Shown: positions 1-10,207, counted from the first letter of the stretch. The stretch is 64,000 bases of DNA from Enterobacter sp. 10-1 (GCA_002270295.1 NISF01000010.1:40067-104066), one strand, 5' to 3'. Program-made: numbers and translations. The notes: generated from the letters alone by a model not told the origin.

Positions 1-675
1 GAGCTGACCATTACGCTGACCAGCGAAGTCAACAAGCAGACCAGCGTTTTTGCGCCTAACGTGCTGATTCTTGACCAGAATATGACGCCATCTGCGTACT
101 TCCCAAGCAGCTACTTCACCTACCTGGAGCCGGGCGTGATGAGCTCGGATCGCCTCGAAGGGGTGATGCGTCTGACGCCGGCGCTGGGCCAGCAAAAGAT
201 TTACGTCCTGGTCTTTACCACGCCGCAGGATCTGCAGCAGACCACCAAATTAATCGATCCGGCGAAGGCCTACGCCAAAGGTACGGGTAACGCGGTCCCG
301 GATATTCCGGACCCGATTGCCAAACATACCACCGAAGGTACGCTGGGCCTGAAAGTGAAAACATCGTCTGGCTCCAGCGTGCTGGTTGGCCCGCTGTTTG
401 GCTCCTCCGGCCCGGGTCCGGTCACCGTCGGCAATACGGCCGCTCCGGTATACAGCGCGCCAGCCGCCGCCCCGGCCGTTGCTCCGGTCGCCGCGCCGGC
501 GGCGAAGAGTGAGCCGATGCTGGATGATACGGAAACCTACTTTAACAACGGCATTAAGCAGGCGGTTGCTAAAGGAGATATCGACAAAGCCCTCAAATTG
601 ATGAACGAAGCTGAACGCCTTGGCTCGAAATCTGCCCGTTCCACCTTTATCAGCAGTGTAAAAGGCAAGGGGTGA
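1..675 (+). CDS. malM: MalM, maltose operon periplasmic protein (3' part)
   Basis: The gene enters from the left edge already open, so the signal peptide and start are missing; 224 codons plus the stop remain. The protein closely follows E. coli MalM as remembered (for example FAPNVLILDQNMTPSAYF near the left edge and the C-terminal ARSTFISSVKGKG). An Ala/Pro-rich linker at about codons 149-166 of the visible part separates the main domain from a C-terminal helical segment. MalM is a periplasmic protein of unclear function, last gene of the lamB-malM operon controlled by MalT. A strong terminator follows 38 bases downstream, which fits the end of that operon. Confidence 0.97.
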   Translation, partial: ELTITLTSEVNKQTSVFAPNVLILDQNMTPSAYFPSSYFTYLEPGVMSSDRLEGVMRLTPALGQQKIYVLVFTTPQDLQQTTKLIDPAKAYAKGTGNAVPDIPDPIAKHTTEGTLGLKVKTSSGSSVLVGPLFGSSGPGPVTVGNTAAPVYSAPAAAPAVAPVAAPAAKSEPMLDDTETYFNNGIKQAVAKGDIDKALKLMNEAERLGSKSARSTFISSVKGKG

Positions 676-713
676 TCGTCTCCCCACAATGCTGATGTTT
701 AGGCACAGCCTTT

Positions 714-743
714 AGGTGCGTCCGCCTGGACGCACCTTTTTTT
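714..743 (+). terminator. Rho-independent terminator after malM
   Basis: A perfect 10-bp stem (AGGTGCGTCC / GGACGCACCT) with a 4-base loop is followed by seven T. It ends the malM transcript before ubiC. Confidence 0.93.
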
Positions 744-862
744 CTCGCGCGCGGCTTCTGTTGCATGGCTGTTGCGCGGAAGATCGTATCTTGATGTTTG
801 CCCGCCCCGATCGGCCTATTCTGCGATACAATGCCTTTACGTTATGTATCGGAGAATCAGGC

Positions 863-1360
863 ATGTCACATCCTGCGCTTACGCAACTACGTGCGCTGCG
901 CTATTTTGCCGCTATGCCCCCGCTGGAACCCTCGCTGCGCGACTGGCTGTTGCTGGAAGACTCAATGACCAAACGCTTTGAGCAACAAGGGAAAAAGGTT
1001 AGCGTTATGCTGGTCAACGAAGATTTTGTCGGACGCGAAGCGCTGGTCGGTGAAGAAGCGTTGCTGCCAGATGAAGAGCGCTACTGGCTGCGGGAAATCA
1101 TTCTCTGCGCCGATGATGAACCCTGGCTGGCCGGGCGAACTATCGTGCCGGAATCGACGCTGAGCGGTCCCGAACTGGCGCTGCAGCAGCTTGGGCAGAC
1201 GCCGCTGGGCCGCTATTTGTTCACCTCGTCGACGTTAACCCGTGACTTTATTGAAATTGGGCGTTATGCAGAGCTTTGGGGGCGTCGTTCCCGCCTCCGG
1301 CTGAGCGGTAAACCGCTGCTGCTGACAGAACTGTTTCTGCCTGCATCGCCGCTGTATTAA
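863..1360 (+). CDS. ubiC: Chorismate pyruvate-lyase
   Basis: UbiC converts chorismate to 4-hydroxybenzoate and pyruvate, the first committed step of ubiquinone synthesis, in the cytoplasm. The ATG at 863 follows GGAG by 8 bases and gives 165 residues, the E. coli length; the frame is open further upstream, but that stretch runs through the malM terminator and is rejected. Arg77 in YWLREI and Glu156 in LLTELFL match the catalytic Arg76 and Glu155 of the mature E. coli enzyme. It lies 12 bases before ubiA, which uses its product, so the two form an operon. Confidence 0.97.
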   Translation: MSHPALTQLRALRYFAAMPPLEPSLRDWLLLEDSMTKRFEQQGKKVSVMLVNEDFVGREALVGEEALLPDEERYWLREIILCADDEPWLAGRTIVPESTLSGPELALQQLGQTPLGRYLFTSSTLTRDFIEIGRYAELWGRRSRLRLSGKPLLLTELFLPASPLY

Positions 1361-1372
1361 GAGGAAGAGAAA

Positions 1373-2242
1373 ATGGAGTGGAGTCTGACGCAGAATAAGC
1401 TGTTGGCGTTTCATCGCCTGATGCGTACTGACAAACCGATCGGCGCGCTGCTGCTGCTGTGGCCGACGCTGTGGGCGCTATGGGTGGCGACGCCGGGTGT
1501 TCCGCCGCTGTGGATTCTGGCCGTTTTTGTCGCCGGAGTGTGGCTGATGCGCGCCGCCGGCTGCGTGGTCAACGATTATGCCGACCGCAAATTTGACGGC
1601 CACGTCAAGCGCACCGCGCGTCGTCCGCTGCCGAGCGGGGAGGTGACGGAGAAAGAGGCCCGGGTGCTGTTTGTCGTGCTGGTGCTGCTCTCGTTCCTGC
1701 TGGTGCTGACCCTCAACACCATGACCATTCTGCTGTCGGTGGCGGCGCTGGCGCTGGCGTGGGTCTATCCATTCATGAAGCGCTACACCCATCTGCCGCA
1801 GGTGGTGCTGGGGGCGGCGTTTGGCTGGTCGATTCCGATGGCCTTCTCCGCGGTGAGCGAATCGCTGCCGCTGAGCTGCTGGCTGATGTTCCTCGCCAAC
1901 ATTCTGTGGGCGGTGGCTTACGATACCCAGTATGCGATGGTTGACCGGGACGATGACCTTAAAATTGGCATCAAATCAACGGCGATTTTGTTTGGCGAAA
2001 ACGATCGCGTGATTATCGGTATGCTGCAGATCGCGGTGCTGGTCCTGATGGCGGCGGTAGGGTGGCTGAACGGCCTGAGCTGGGAATATTACTGGTCGCT
2101 GTTTATCGCGGCGGGGCTGTTTTTCTGGCAGCAGAAGCTGATTTTCCGTCGTGAACGCGACGACTGCTTCAAAGCGTTTTTAAACAATAACTACGTTGGG
2201 CTGGTGCTGTTCCTCGGCCTGGCGATGGGCTATATGGCGTAG
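1373..2242 (+). CDS. ubiA: 4-hydroxybenzoate octaprenyltransferase
   Basis: UbiA is an integral membrane prenyltransferase that attaches the octaprenyl chain to 4-hydroxybenzoate made by UbiC. The 289-residue protein carries the two Asp-rich magnesium/diphosphate motifs: N67-D-Y-A-D71-R-K-F-D75 and D191-R-D-D-D195. Several hydrophobic helices lie between and after them, as in the UbiA superfamily. An AAGAGGAAGAG ribosome site sits just upstream of the ATG. The gene converges on plsB, with a GC-rich hairpin between the two. Confidence 0.97.
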   Translation: MEWSLTQNKLLAFHRLMRTDKPIGALLLLWPTLWALWVATPGVPPLWILAVFVAGVWLMRAAGCVVNDYADRKFDGHVKRTARRPLPSGEVTEKEARVLFVVLVLLSFLLVLTLNTMTILLSVAALALAWVYPFMKRYTHLPQVVLGAAFGWSIPMAFSAVSESLPLSCWLMFLANILWAVAYDTQYAMVDRDDDLKIGIKSTAILFGENDRVIIGMLQIAVLVLMAAVGWLNGLSWEYYWSLFIAAGLFFWQQKLIFRRERDDCFKAFLNNNYVGLVLFLGLAMGYMA

Positions 2243-2265
2243 TTTTCCCTGGCAGGGTCCTGACT

Positions 2266-2292
2266 CCCCGGCTTACGTAGCGCAAGCCGGGG
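2266..2292. repeat. REP-like hairpin between ubiA and plsB
   Basis: CCCCGGCTT and AAGCCGGGG form a perfect 9-bp stem around a 9-base loop in the 63-bp gap between convergent genes. There is no T-run on either side, and the sequence resembles the other CCGG-ended hairpins of this window. A REP-type element that may protect or end both transcripts is therefore more likely than a classical terminator. Confidence 0.6.
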
Positions 2293-2305
2293 CAAGTCTC
2301 AGGCG

Positions 2306-4729
2306 CTACGCTTCATCCTGCGCGGCGCTTTCAATCGTCAGACGCACGTCCGATGTAATCAGGTTCGCCAGCATCTGGTAAACCTTCAGCGTCTCTTCCG
2401 GCTCGGCATCGCCGGTATCGCTAATATAGCCTTCGTCACGCAGCGTCAGTACCAGAGTGCTGAATACCGCCTTATCGAAGAACTCCGGCGCGTTGATGCC
2501 GTGCAGAACCGACAGGCGCTGGGCCATCGTACGGCTCTCTTTCTCCAGCGAACTGCGGTTAATCGAGGGATTAGCGCTCAGCAGCCAGAAGGTGATGGCA
2601 TAGCGCTGGAGCGTTTCGCGCGCCCCGGCGGCCAGCAGCTGCAGCAGGCGGGAGTGCGACGGGTTGATGCTTATCTCGTCCTCGCTCAGCGCCAGCAGGC
2701 CCTGGCGCTGCATCTCAGCGGTCAGCGCATCGATAACGCTCGCCAGCTCTTCTTTTTCCCAGCGCAGGAACAGCTCGGCCTTCAGCAGCGGATAGAACAT
2801 CTCGACGTGACGCAGCACTTCCGTGCGGGTGATCCGTCGATGCTGGGTGACAATCGCCGCCAGCAGCGAAGGCATCATCAGCATATGGGCGATGTTGTTG
2901 CGATAGTAGGTCATCAGCACCGCCTGCTCGCGCGGCAGAATGATGATGTCGCCGATGGTGTCTTTTTCGACCTCGAACTTATTCATCTTCAGCGCGTGGT
3001 CAATCAGCTCGCTGGCGGAAGCCGGCGGCGTGGTCGCATCCGGAGAGTAAGGCACGTTACGCAGCAGATCGAGATAGCACTCCAGCTGCTGGGTCAGCTG
3101 CTCGCGGGTCAGCGAACGCTGGCGCGATGCCAGCAGAGCGGTACAGCACAGATTCATGGCGTTCGCCGCGCCGGCGTTGTTGATGCGGACCATCAGATCG
3201 GAGGCGATGCTGTTTACCGTCGGCGTTAGCCACGACGGGCGAATGGCTTCGATAGGATCGATAGACTCGCGCCACTCCGGAACGTGCTGGTTGAGCCAGG
3301 TCATCAGCGGCAGCGGTTCGCCGAAGTTAACGTACCCCTGGCCGAGGTTACGCAGCTTGCTCAGGCCGCGCAGCATCTGCGGCAGGCTCTCTTTCTCTTT
3401 CGTCGCGCCGCGCAGCTCTTTGGCGTAGGTCCCGACTTCCATCACGTGCTCGTAGCCGATGTAGATCGGAACCAGCGTAATTGGTCGGGTGCCGCCGCGC
3501 AGCATCGCCTGGATAGTCATCGACAGGGTGCCGGTTTTCGGGTCCAGCAGGCGCCCGGTACGAGAGCGCCCGCCCTCCACGAAGTACTCTACCGAGTAGC
3601 CGCGGCTGAACAGTTCGCCAAGATATTCGCGGAACACCGTCGAGTAGAGCTTGTTGCCCTTAAACGTACGGCGAATAAAGAACGCGCCGCCGCGACGGAA
3701 AATCGGCCCTGCCGGCCAGAAGTTGAGGTTGATGCCGGCGGCGATATGCGGCGGCACCAGGCCCTGGTGGTAGAGCACGTAGGAGAGCAGCAGGTAGTCC
3801 ATATGGCTGCGATGGCACGGAACGTAGACGATCTCGTGCCCTTCGTGCGCCAGCTGCCGCACGCGCTCGGCGTTATGAACGTTAATTCCCTGATACAGGC
3901 GGTTCCATGTAAAGCCCAGCACGCGGTCGGTCAGGCGAATCATCTCGTAGGAGAAGTTTGCGGCGATCTCTTCCATCAGCGCGATAGCGTTTTGCTGCGC
4001 CTTCTCGTGGGAGATTTTCTTGCTGCGGGCTTCGTCTTCCACCGCGCGGGCGATGGCTTTTGACGCCAGCAGCTTGTTGAATAGATCCTGACGCGCCGGC
4101 AGACGCGGGCCGACCGCGGCCAGGCGCTGACGGGCGAAGTGCATACGCGCCACGCGGGCCAGCTTCTGAGCAATGGTTTTATCGGTTCCGTGCTCGGACG
4201 CCATTCGGCGTAGCGACACCGGCGGCGAGAAGCGCACGAAGCTGTCGCGGCCCAGCCACAGAACGGCGAAGAATTTCTGAATACCATTAAGCATGCGCAG
4301 CGGCGGATTGAGCTCGCCCTTTTCGCGCCCTGGCGCGCGACCAAACATCACTGAAACCGGCACCATTTGCACGTCGAGGTCAGGGTGGTTGCGGTGCAGA
4401 TCCAGGTAGTCGTGGAACAGCTTGATGGATTCTTCTTTCGGCGTGTAGTAGGTAAATACGCGCGGGCCGCCGTGGATAAAGACGTAGCGCGGCAGCAGGG
4501 TGCCGTCGATTTCTAACGGTTCGAGCGGATCGGGTAAATCGTGCTCCAGGCACTGCGCGCGCAGCGTCAGCAGGTCTGCCTTCGAGTTATAGGGCAGAAC
4601 GTACATAATCGGACGCGAGGTATCCAGCCCTAATTCCTGAGCAGGCTCTGCGGGAATAGACTTGCTTTTTACCAGCAGCCGTAATGGTAAATTCAGTAAT
4701 TTATAGTAAATTCGTTGCCAGCCGGACAT
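2306..4729 (-). CDS. plsB: Glycerol-3-phosphate 1-O-acyltransferase
   Basis: PlsB acylates position 1 of sn-glycerol 3-phosphate, the entry step of phospholipid synthesis at the inner membrane. The 807-residue protein contains the acyltransferase motif H306-R-S-H-M-D311 (HX4D), followed by [20 protein letters not shown] and the [11 protein letters not shown] block that binds the glycerol phosphate. The start at [10 protein letters not shown] gives the usual length. dgkA starts 129 bp away on the other strand. In E. coli this interval carries sigma-E-linked control, but no such site was assigned here. Confidence 0.97.
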   Translation of the reverse strand: MSGWQRIYYKLLNLPLRLLVKSKSIPAEPAQELGLDTSRPIMYVLPYNSKADLLTLRAQCLEHDLPDPLEPLEIDGTLLPRYVFIHGGPRVFTYYTPKEESIKLFHDYLDLHRNHPDLDVQMVPVSVMFGRAPGREKGELNPPLRMLNGIQKFFAVLWLGRDSFVRFSPPVSLRRMASEHGTDKTIAQKLARVARMHFARQRLAAVGPRLPARQDLFNKLLASKAIARAVEDEARSKKISHEKAQQNAIALMEEIAANFSYEMIRLTDRVLGFTWNRLYQGINVHNAERVRQLAHEGHEIVYVPCHRSHMDYLLLSYVLYHQGLVPPHIAAGINLNFWPAGPIFRRGGAFFIRRTFKGNKLYSTVFREYLGELFSRGYSVEYFVEGGRSRTGRLLDPKTGTLSMTIQAMLRGGTRPITLVPIYIGYEHVMEVGTYAKELRGATKEKESLPQMLRGLSKLRNLGQGYVNFGEPLPLMTWLNQHVPEWRESIDPIEAIRPSWLTPTVNSIASDLMVRINNAGAANAMNLCCTALLASRQRSLTREQLTQQLECYLDLLRNVPYSPDATTPPASASELIDHALKMNKFEVEKDTIGDIIILPREQAVLMTYYRNNIAHMLMMPSLLAAIVTQHRRITRTEVLRHVEMFYPLLKAELFLRWEKEELASVIDALTAEMQRQGLLALSEDEISINPSHSRLLQLLAAGARETLQRYAITFWLLSANPSINRSSLEKESRTMAQRLSVLHGINAPEFFDKAVFSTLVLTLRDEGYISDTGDAEPEETLKVYQMLANLITSDVRLTIESAAQDEA

Positions 4730-4858
4730 AAACGATGTGAAGCCTCTGGTTAATCATGCAAATGCGCGGCAAGAATAACAGAAAGTGCGCAAAATTTCCG
4801 TTGCCACGCGGCAAACGCGTACACTCATTGACGTCATTTACATAAAAAGGTTCTTTTG

Positions 4859-5227
4859 ATGGCCAATAATACCACCGGGTTAACCCGAATCATTAAAGCG
4901 GCAGGGTATTCCTGGAAAGGTTTTCGTGCGGCATGGATAAATGAGGCCGCCTTTCGTCAGGAAGGTATTGCCACCGTTATTGCCATTGCGATCGCCTGCT
5001 GGTTGGATGTTGACGCCATTACGCGCGTGCTGCTGATAGGCTCGGTCCTGATAGTGATGATAGTCGAAATTCTTAATAGCGCGATTGAGGCGGTGGTGGA
5101 CCGGATTGGCTCCGACCACCATGAGCTTTCCGGACGCGCGAAGGATATGGGCTCTGCGGCGGTATTTCTGGCGATCGTCATTGCGCTGATCGTCTGGGTT
5201 ACGCTGCTGTGGGCGCACTATCGCTAA
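4859..5227 (+). CDS. dgkA: Diacylglycerol kinase
   Basis: DgkA is a small three-helix membrane enzyme that phosphorylates diacylglycerol left over from membrane-derived oligosaccharide synthesis, returning it to phospholipid synthesis. The ATG at 4859 gives 122 residues, the E. coli length; an upstream TTG would add only one residue. The conserved block EILNSAIEAVVDR, which holds the catalytic and metal-binding Glu/Asn residues, is present, followed by HELSGRAKDMGSAAV. The gene diverges from plsB. Confidence 0.97.
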   Translation: MANNTTGLTRIIKAAGYSWKGFRAAWINEAAFRQEGIATVIAIAIACWLDVDAITRVLLIGSVLIVMIVEILNSAIEAVVDRIGSDHHELSGRAKDMGSAAVFLAIVIALIVWVTLLWAHYR

Positions 5228-5407
5228 GGGTCTGTAGCATCAGACTATTTGGTTTGGCGTCCGCGGGCTGGAGGCCGACCAACCTCCCTCCACGCGGCCT
5301 GTTTTGCGTCGTGTGGAGCAGAAACGCTCCGCCGCAATCCCCCTGCGTTAGCTGGCCGCAGCGCGCGGCAAACGAAAAGAATCTCCTGATTTTTGTGTGA
5401 AATTTGA

Positions 5408-5462
5408 TTCCAAAATCACCGTTAGCTGTATATACTCACAGCATAACTGTATATACACCCAG
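5408..5462 (+). promoter_or_regulatory. lexA promoter with two SOS boxes
   Basis: Two 16-bp LexA boxes, CTGTATATACTCACAG (5426-5441) and CTGTATATACACCCAG (5447-5462), are separated by 5 bp directly before the lexA start. A -35 TTCCAA at 5408 and a -10 TATACT within the first box are spaced 17 bp. The layout matches the self-repressed lexA promoter of E. coli. Confidence 0.97.
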
Positions 5463-5470
5463 GGGGCGGA

Positions 5471-6079
5471 ATGAAAGCGTTAACGACCAGGCAGCAAGAG
5501 GTGTTTGATCTCATCAGAGATCATATCAGCCAGACTGGCATGCCGCCGACGCGTGCGGAAATTGCTCAGCGCTTGGGGTTCCGTTCCCCAAACGCGGCGG
5601 AAGAACACCTGAAAGCGCTGGCGCGTAAAGGCGCAATCGAGATCATTTCCGGTGCCTCCCGCGGTATTCGTCTGCTGACTGAAGAAGAGCCCGGCCTGCC
5701 GCTGATTGGCCGCGTGGCTGCCGGTGAGCCGCTGCTGGCGCAGCAGCACATCGAAGGCCACTTCCAGGTCGATCCGGCAATGTTCAAGCCGAGCGCCGAC
5801 TTCCTGCTGCGCGTCAGCGGAATGTCGATGAAAGACATTGGTATTCTGGACGGCGATCTGCTGGCGGTACACAAAACTCAGGATGTGCGTAACGGGCAGG
5901 TTGTGGTCGCACGTATCGATGAAGAAGTGACGGTTAAACGCCTTAAAAGGCAGGGTAACGTCGTCGAACTGCTGCCGGAAAATAGCGAGTTTTCACCAAT
6001 CGTGGTGAACCTACGCGAGCAAAACTTTACCATTGAAGGTCTGGCCGTCGGCGTCATCCGCAACGGCGAGTGGCTGTAA
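5471..6079 (+). CDS. lexA: SOS response repressor LexA
   Basis: LexA represses SOS genes and cleaves itself when stimulated by RecA filaments. At 202 residues it equals the E. coli protein. An N-terminal winged helix (about 1-70; [21 protein letters not shown] is the recognition part) precedes the cleavage site Ala84-Gly85 and the Ser119/Lys156 catalytic dyad. Its own promoter carries two SOS boxes, and a further box lies between uvrA and ssb in this window. dinF follows, presumably in the same transcript. Confidence 0.99.
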   Translation: MKALTTRQQEVFDLIRDHISQTGMPPTRAEIAQRLGFRSPNAAEEHLKALARKGAIEIISGASRGIRLLTEEEPGLPLIGRVAAGEPLLAQQHIEGHFQVDPAMFKPSADFLLRVSGMSMKDIGILDGDLLAVHKTQDVRNGQVVVARIDEEVTVKRLKRQGNVVELLPENSEFSPIVVNLREQNFTIEGLAVGVIRNGEWL

Positions 6080-6093
6080 GCGCCTTCTCTTAA

Positions 6094-6122
6094 CGCAGCA
6101 TCGTCTGATGCATGATGCTGCG
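6094..6122 (+). promoter_or_regulatory. Hairpin in the lexA-dinF junction
   Basis: CGCAGCATC and GATGCTGCG form a perfect 9-bp stem with an 11-base loop. The right arm contains the in-frame ATG codons at 6112 and 6115 that could otherwise start dinF. There is no T-run, so it is not an obvious terminator. It may lower translation of dinF from the lexA message; that role is an inference. Confidence 0.55.
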
Positions 6123-6150
6123 CTGTCTCTCCTCGCTCAGGCTTTCCCTC

Positions 6151-7467
6151 ATGCTTTTTAATGCCGCTGATAAGGCCCTGTGGCGCCTGGCGCTACCGAT
6201 GATTTTCTCCAATATCACCGTCCCGCTGCTGGGCCTGGTGGATACTGCGGTTATCGGCCATCTTGATAGCCCGGTTTACCTGGGCGGCGTGGCGGTCGGG
6301 GCTACGGCTACCAGCTTCCTGTTCATGCTACTGCTCTTTCTGCGAATGAGTACCACCGGCCTGACGGCGCAGGCGTTTGGCGCAAAGGACCCCGTGCGCC
6401 TGGCGCGAGCGCTGGTGCAGCCGATTGGGCTGGCGCTGGCCGCCGGTCTGCTGATCGTTCTGTTTCGTATGCCGCTCATTAACCTGGCGCTGCATATCGT
6501 CGGCGGCAGCGAAGCGGTGCTGGAACAGGCCCGGCGTTTCCTGGAGATCCGCTGGCTGAGCGCCCCGGCATCGTTAGCTAACCTGGTGCTGCTGGGCTGG
6601 CTGCTGGGCGTCCAGTATGCCCGTGCGCCGGTGATCCTGCTGATTGTCGGCAACCTGCTGAATATTGTCCTCGATCTGTGGCTGGTGATGGGGCTGCACA
6701 TGAACGTGCAGGGCGCGGCGCTGGCGACGGTGACCGCCGAATATGCCACCTTTATCATTGGCCTGCTGATGGCGAAACGCGTGCTGACGCTGCGGGGCGT
6801 GTCATTCTCTATGCTGAAGGACGCCTGGCGCGGCGATCTCCGGCGGCTGCTGGCCCTCAACCGCGACATCATGCTGCGTTCGCTGCTGCTGCAGCTCTGC
6901 TTTGGCGCGGTGACCGTTTTCGGCGCGCGTCTGGGGGGCGATATCGTGGCGGTGAACGCCATTCTGATGACCATGCTAACCTTCACCGCCTATGCGTTGG
7001 ACGGCTTTGCCTATGCCGTGGAGGCCCACTCCGGGCAGGCCTACGGCGCGCGCGATGGCAGCAAGCTGCTGGAGGTGTGGCGTGCGGCCTGTCGGCAGTC
7101 AGGCATGGTCGCGCTGGCTTTTGCGCTAATCTACAGCGTGGCGGGAGAGCAGATTATCGCTCTGCTGACCTCGATACCCTCGCTCCAGCAGCTCGCCGAC
7201 CGCTATCTGCTGTGGCAGATGATTTTGCCGGTGGTCGGCGTCTGGTGTTATCTGCTGGACGGCATGTTTATCGGCGCGACGCGCGGCAGTGAAATGCGCA
7301 ACAGCATGGCGGTGGCCGCCGTGGGCTTTGCCGTAACCCTGCTGACGCTGCCGGTGCTCGGTAACCACGGCCTGTGGCTGGCGCTGACGGTATTCCTGGC
7401 GCTGCGAGGTCTGTCGCTGGCGCTGATCTGGCGACGGCACTGGCGGCGCGGCACCTGGTTTTCATAA
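6151..7467 (+). CDS. dinF: DinF, MATE-family efflux protein
   Basis: DinF is a 12-helix inner-membrane transporter of the MATE family, induced by DNA damage and linked to protection against oxidants and bile salts. The protein reads closely with E. coli DinF (DKALWRLALPMIFSN, TGLTAQAFGAKD, YALDGFAYAVEAHSGQAYGA). The start chosen at 6151 gives 438 residues and matches the internal MRILT... start region of the E. coli protein. ATGs at 6112 and 6115 would add 13 or 12 residues but lie in a hairpin arm. No good ribosome site is visible at any of them. It follows lexA, as in other enterics. Confidence 0.93.
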   Translation: MLFNAADKALWRLALPMIFSNITVPLLGLVDTAVIGHLDSPVYLGGVAVGATATSFLFMLLLFLRMSTTGLTAQAFGAKDPVRLARALVQPIGLALAAGLLIVLFRMPLINLALHIVGGSEAVLEQARRFLEIRWLSAPASLANLVLLGWLLGVQYARAPVILLIVGNLLNIVLDLWLVMGLHMNVQGAALATVTAEYATFIIGLLMAKRVLTLRGVSFSMLKDAWRGDLRRLLALNRDIMLRSLLLQLCFGAVTVFGARLGGDIVAVNAILMTMLTFTAYALDGFAYAVEAHSGQAYGARDGSKLLEVWRAACRQSGMVALAFALIYSVAGEQIIALLTSIPSLQQLADRYLLWQMILPVVGVWCYLLDGMFIGATRGSEMRNSMAVAAVGFAVTLLTLPVLGNHGLWLALTVFLALRGLSLALIWRRHWRRGTWFS

Positions 7468-7593
7468 CGTCTTTTGGTGTGAAAATGGTTAAAGATTCCG
7501 AATAATAAAATTAACCCAGAATTCTCATCTATAGTTAATCATACGTCCGGCACACAGCGGGCTGTTAACTCACCGAACGATGAGGACTGAATC

Positions 7594-7803
7594 ATGAATA
7601 AAGACGAAATCGGCGGTAACTGGAAACAGTTAAAAGGTAAAGCGAAAGAGCAATGGGGCAAGCTTACCGACGATGATATGACCGTCATCGAGGGTAAGCG
7701 CGACCAGCTGGTCGGTAAAATCCAGGAGCGTTACGGCTACGCTAAAGATCAGGCAGAAAAAGAAGTGTCTGACTGGGAAACCAAAAATGACCATCGCTGG
7801 TAG
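7594..7803 (+). CDS. yjbJ: CsbD-family stress protein YjbJ
   Basis: A 69-residue highly charged protein with the CsbD pattern: MNKDEIGGNWKQLKGKAKEQ, then LTDDDMTVIEGKRDQLVGKIQERYG. It is abundant in stationary or stressed E. coli, but its molecular role is not established. A GATGAGGA ribosome site lies 7-14 bases before the ATG. The gene stands alone, and its terminator overlaps the end of zur. Confidence 0.96.
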   Translation: MNKDEIGGNWKQLKGKAKEQWGKLTDDDMTVIEGKRDQLVGKIQERYGYAKDQAEKEVSDWETKNDHRW

Positions 7804-7878
7804 CGACGAGATGTAGAGCGTTAACCCTTTGTTATTGCCTGCCTGAACGGTACAAGGATGTACTAAAAATCCCTGATT

Positions 7879-7915
7879 CCCGCTGCGGCCAACGCCTCAG
7901 CGGGCTTTCTTTTTA
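7879..7915 (+). terminator. Terminator after yjbJ, overlapping the zur 3' end
   Basis: CCCGCTG and CAGCGGG pair around a 12-base loop that can itself form a short GCG/CGC stem, followed by CTTTCTTTTT. The right arm and T-run lie inside the last codons of zur on the other strand. Confidence 0.85.
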
Positions 7916-8412
7916 GTCTGGATGGTGTGGTCATGGTGGCAGTGCCCCGGCGTGTTGCAGGCCTCTACCTCGACGCAGCCCGCGCACAGGCCGTGCGCTT
8001 CGATCACGTTATGGCGCAGGGCGAAGCCCATTTTGGCCGCCAGCGTATGCATGATGTCCTCTACGCCTTCCGCGCACTCTTCTTTAACCACCCCGCAGCG
8101 ATCGCAGATAAACATCGCTGAACTATGGGTTGGCTGATCGAACAGGTGACACAGCACGTAGCTGTTGGTTGATTCCACCTTGTGCACGAAGCCCTGCTCA
8201 AGCAGAAACTCCAGCGCCCGGTAGACCGTCGGAGGCTTAGCCTGCGGCTCTTTACCGCGCAGGAGATCGAGCAAATCGTAGGCGCTGATCGCCCCCTGCT
8301 GTAGACTCATCAGGCGCAACACTTCAAGGCGCTGCGGAGTCAGGCGCACGCCCCGCTGCGCGCAGAGCTTTTCAGCATGCGCTAACATGTCTTGCGAAGT
8401 GGACTTATCCAT
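7897..8412 (-). CDS. zur: Zinc uptake regulator Zur
   Basis: Zur is a Fur-family repressor that with zinc shuts off znuABC and related genes. The ATG at 8412 gives 171 residues, as in E. coli. The N-terminal winged helix (about 1-90, with LTPQRLEVLRLMS and PPTVYRALEFLLEQG) precedes the zinc-binding dimerisation domain with CDRCG and CAGC cysteine pairs and a His/Cys-rich tail. The frame is open for 47 more codons upstream, but that sequence does not resemble the family. It diverges from a cupin gene. Confidence 0.97.
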   Translation of the reverse strand: MDKSTSQDMLAHAEKLCAQRGVRLTPQRLEVLRLMSLQQGAISAYDLLDLLRGKEPQAKPPTVYRALEFLLEQGFVHKVESTNSYVLCHLFDQPTHSSAMFICDRCGVVKEECAEGVEDIMHTLAAKMGFALRHNVIEAHGLCAGCVEVEACNTPGHCHHDHTIQTKKKAR

Positions 8413-8526
8413 GAGCATCCTCTGGTTGCGTAACGATGAAGTTGTTACTTTATCACGATCCAGGCAAAACGCCGAGAACCCACGGTTTGTGCTATACCTG
8501 ATGCATCTCATTTTCGGGAGAAAACG

Positions 8527-9015
8527 ATGAAACGACCTGATTGCATTCGACATTGGCGCGAGATGGAGGGGCCGGATGATGCCACCTATCCCGACAGCAG
8601 CGAGCTCTTTTCCATCGGCGCACCGCTGGCCCGTGGTTTAAGGCTAAACCGGCTGGGGATCCATCATGAGCGCCTGCCGCCAGGGCGTCGTACCTCTTAT
8701 CCGCATGCGGAAAGCGATGAAGAAGAGTTCATCTACGTGCTGGAGGGGTATCCGGAAGTGTGGATAAACGGCTATCTGTGGAAGCTGGAGCCGGGGGATT
8801 GCGTCGGTTTTCCCGCCGGTACCGGGGTATGCCACACCTTCCTGAATAACACCGAGGAGGAGGCATGCCTGCTGGTGGTTGGCGAAGCGAATAAAAAATT
8901 TAACCGGATCTACTATCCGCTTAACCCCAGCTATGCCGCGACGCGTCAGGATCGCTGGGTCGACCATCCGCCGCAGTTCTTCGGTCCTCACGACGGTAAG
9001 CCGCGCAGGAAATAG
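8527..9015 (+). CDS. Cupin-domain protein of unknown function
   Basis: A 162-residue single-domain cupin. The first cupin motif is around [18 protein letters not shown], with candidate metal ligands His and Glu, and the second is [18 protein letters not shown], whose His could be the last ligand. There is no signal peptide or DNA-binding domain. The ATG follows GGGAG by 7 bases. It sits between zur (divergent) and dusA, where E. coli K-12 has no such gene. The shared upstream region with zur makes zinc-linked expression possible, but no convincing Zur site was found. The substrate cannot be told from sequence. Confidence 0.85.
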   Translation: MKRPDCIRHWREMEGPDDATYPDSSELFSIGAPLARGLRLNRLGIHHERLPPGRRTSYPHAESDEEEFIYVLEGYPEVWINGYLWKLEPGDCVGFPAGTGVCHTFLNNTEEEACLLVVGEANKKFNRIYYPLNPSYAATRQDRWVDHPPQFFGPHDGKPRRK

Positions 9016-9118
9016 CGTTTTTTTCCAGCGCAGGATACGGCCATTGGCGCTATGCGCCTGTGGTTTATCTTTGTGCTATAGTAGCGCCCCTTTTTACCCG
9101 GATGCCTATTTATTCGCC

Positions 9119-10117
9119 ATGATGCCAGAATCAACGTCTACCGCCTTTGCTGCCCACCGTTTTTCTATCGCCCCGATGCTCGACTGGACCGACAGGCACT
9201 GCCGCTACTTCCTGCGCCAGCTGTCGCGCCATACGCTGCTGTACACCGAAATGGTGACCACCGGGGCGATTATTCACGGTAAAGGCGACTATCTGGCCTA
9301 CAGCGAAGAAGAGCATCCCGTTGCGCTACAGCTGGGCGGTAGCGATCCGGCCGCGCTGGCGCAGTGTGCGAAGCTGGCTGAAGCGCGCGGCTATGATGAG
9401 ATCAACCTCAACGTCGGCTGCCCGTCTGACCGCGTGCAGAACGGGATGTTTGGCGCCTGCCTGATGGGCAATGCGCCGCTGGTTGCCGACTGCATTAAAG
9501 CGATGCGCGACGTGGTCTCGATTCCGGTCACGGTAAAAACCCGAATCGGCATTGATGACCAGGATAGCTATGCGTTCCTGTGTGATTTCATCAATACCGT
9601 ATCCGGGAAAGGCGAATGCGATATGTTTATCATCCACGCCCGCAAAGCCTGGCTTTCCGGCCTGAGCCCGAAAGAGAACCGCGAGATCCCGCCTCTGGAC
9701 TACCCGCGCGTCTATCAGCTAAAACGTGATTTTCCGCATCTGACGATGGCGATCAACGGCGGGATCAGGTCGCTGGAAGAAGCGAAGCTGCACCTTGAGC
9801 ATATGGACGGTGTGATGGTGGGGCGCGAGGCGTACCAGAATCCAGGCATGCTGACCTCCGTTGACCGGGAGATTTTTGCGGCCAATGGCGCGGATACTGA
9901 CCCGGTTGCCGTGGTGCGCGCCATGTATCCGTATATTGAGCGTGAGCTGAGCAACGGGACCTATCTTGGCCATGTGACCCGCCATATGCTGGGCCTGTTC
10001 CAGGGGATCCCCGGCGCTCGCCAGTGGCGTCGCTACCTGAGTGAGAACGCGCATAAGGCCGGTGCCGATATCAACGTCCTGGAACACGCGCTGAAGCTGG
10101 TCGCCGATAAGCGTTAA
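9119..10117 (+). CDS. dusA: tRNA-dihydrouridine(20/20a) synthase
   Basis: DusA is an FMN enzyme that reduces uridines 20 and 20a in the tRNA D-loop. The protein is nearly collinear with E. coli Dus[18 protein letters not shown] at the start of the TIM barrel, catalytic Cys101 in [30 protein letters not shown], and the C-terminal helical domain ending [14 protein letters not shown]. The frame is open upstream into the cupin gene. The adjacent ATGs at 9119 and 9122 are the first plausible starts (332 or 331 residues). No strong ribosome site precedes them. Confidence 0.96.
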   Translation: MMPESTSTAFAAHRFSIAPMLDWTDRHCRYFLRQLSRHTLLYTEMVTTGAIIHGKGDYLAYSEEEHPVALQLGGSDPAALAQCAKLAEARGYDEINLNVGCPSDRVQNGMFGACLMGNAPLVADCIKAMRDVVSIPVTVKTRIGIDDQDSYAFLCDFINTVSGKGECDMFIIHARKAWLSGLSPKENREIPPLDYPRVYQLKRDFPHLTMAINGGIRSLEEAKLHLEHMDGVMVGREAYQNPGMLTSVDREIFAANGADTDPVAVVRAMYPYIERELSNGTYLGHVTRHMLGLFQGIPGARQWRRYLSENAHKAGADINVLEHALKLVADKR

Positions 10118-10207
10118 CGTTTCGCTGTTTCGCTAAAATTTAGTCAAATACGCCACGCCCTGAAATAAAAATCATGGCATTTTTCTTTAAATTCAATGGA
10201 TTATAAT

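Noticed and set aside
716..862. N-terminal extension of UbiC
   Set aside because: The frame is open but runs through the malM terminator and lacks similarity to UbiC; the ATG at 863 gives the family length.
8413..8526. Possible Zur operator between zur and the cupin gene
   Set aside because: GTTGTTACTTTATCAC-like sequence is too far from the symmetrical Zur consensus to call.
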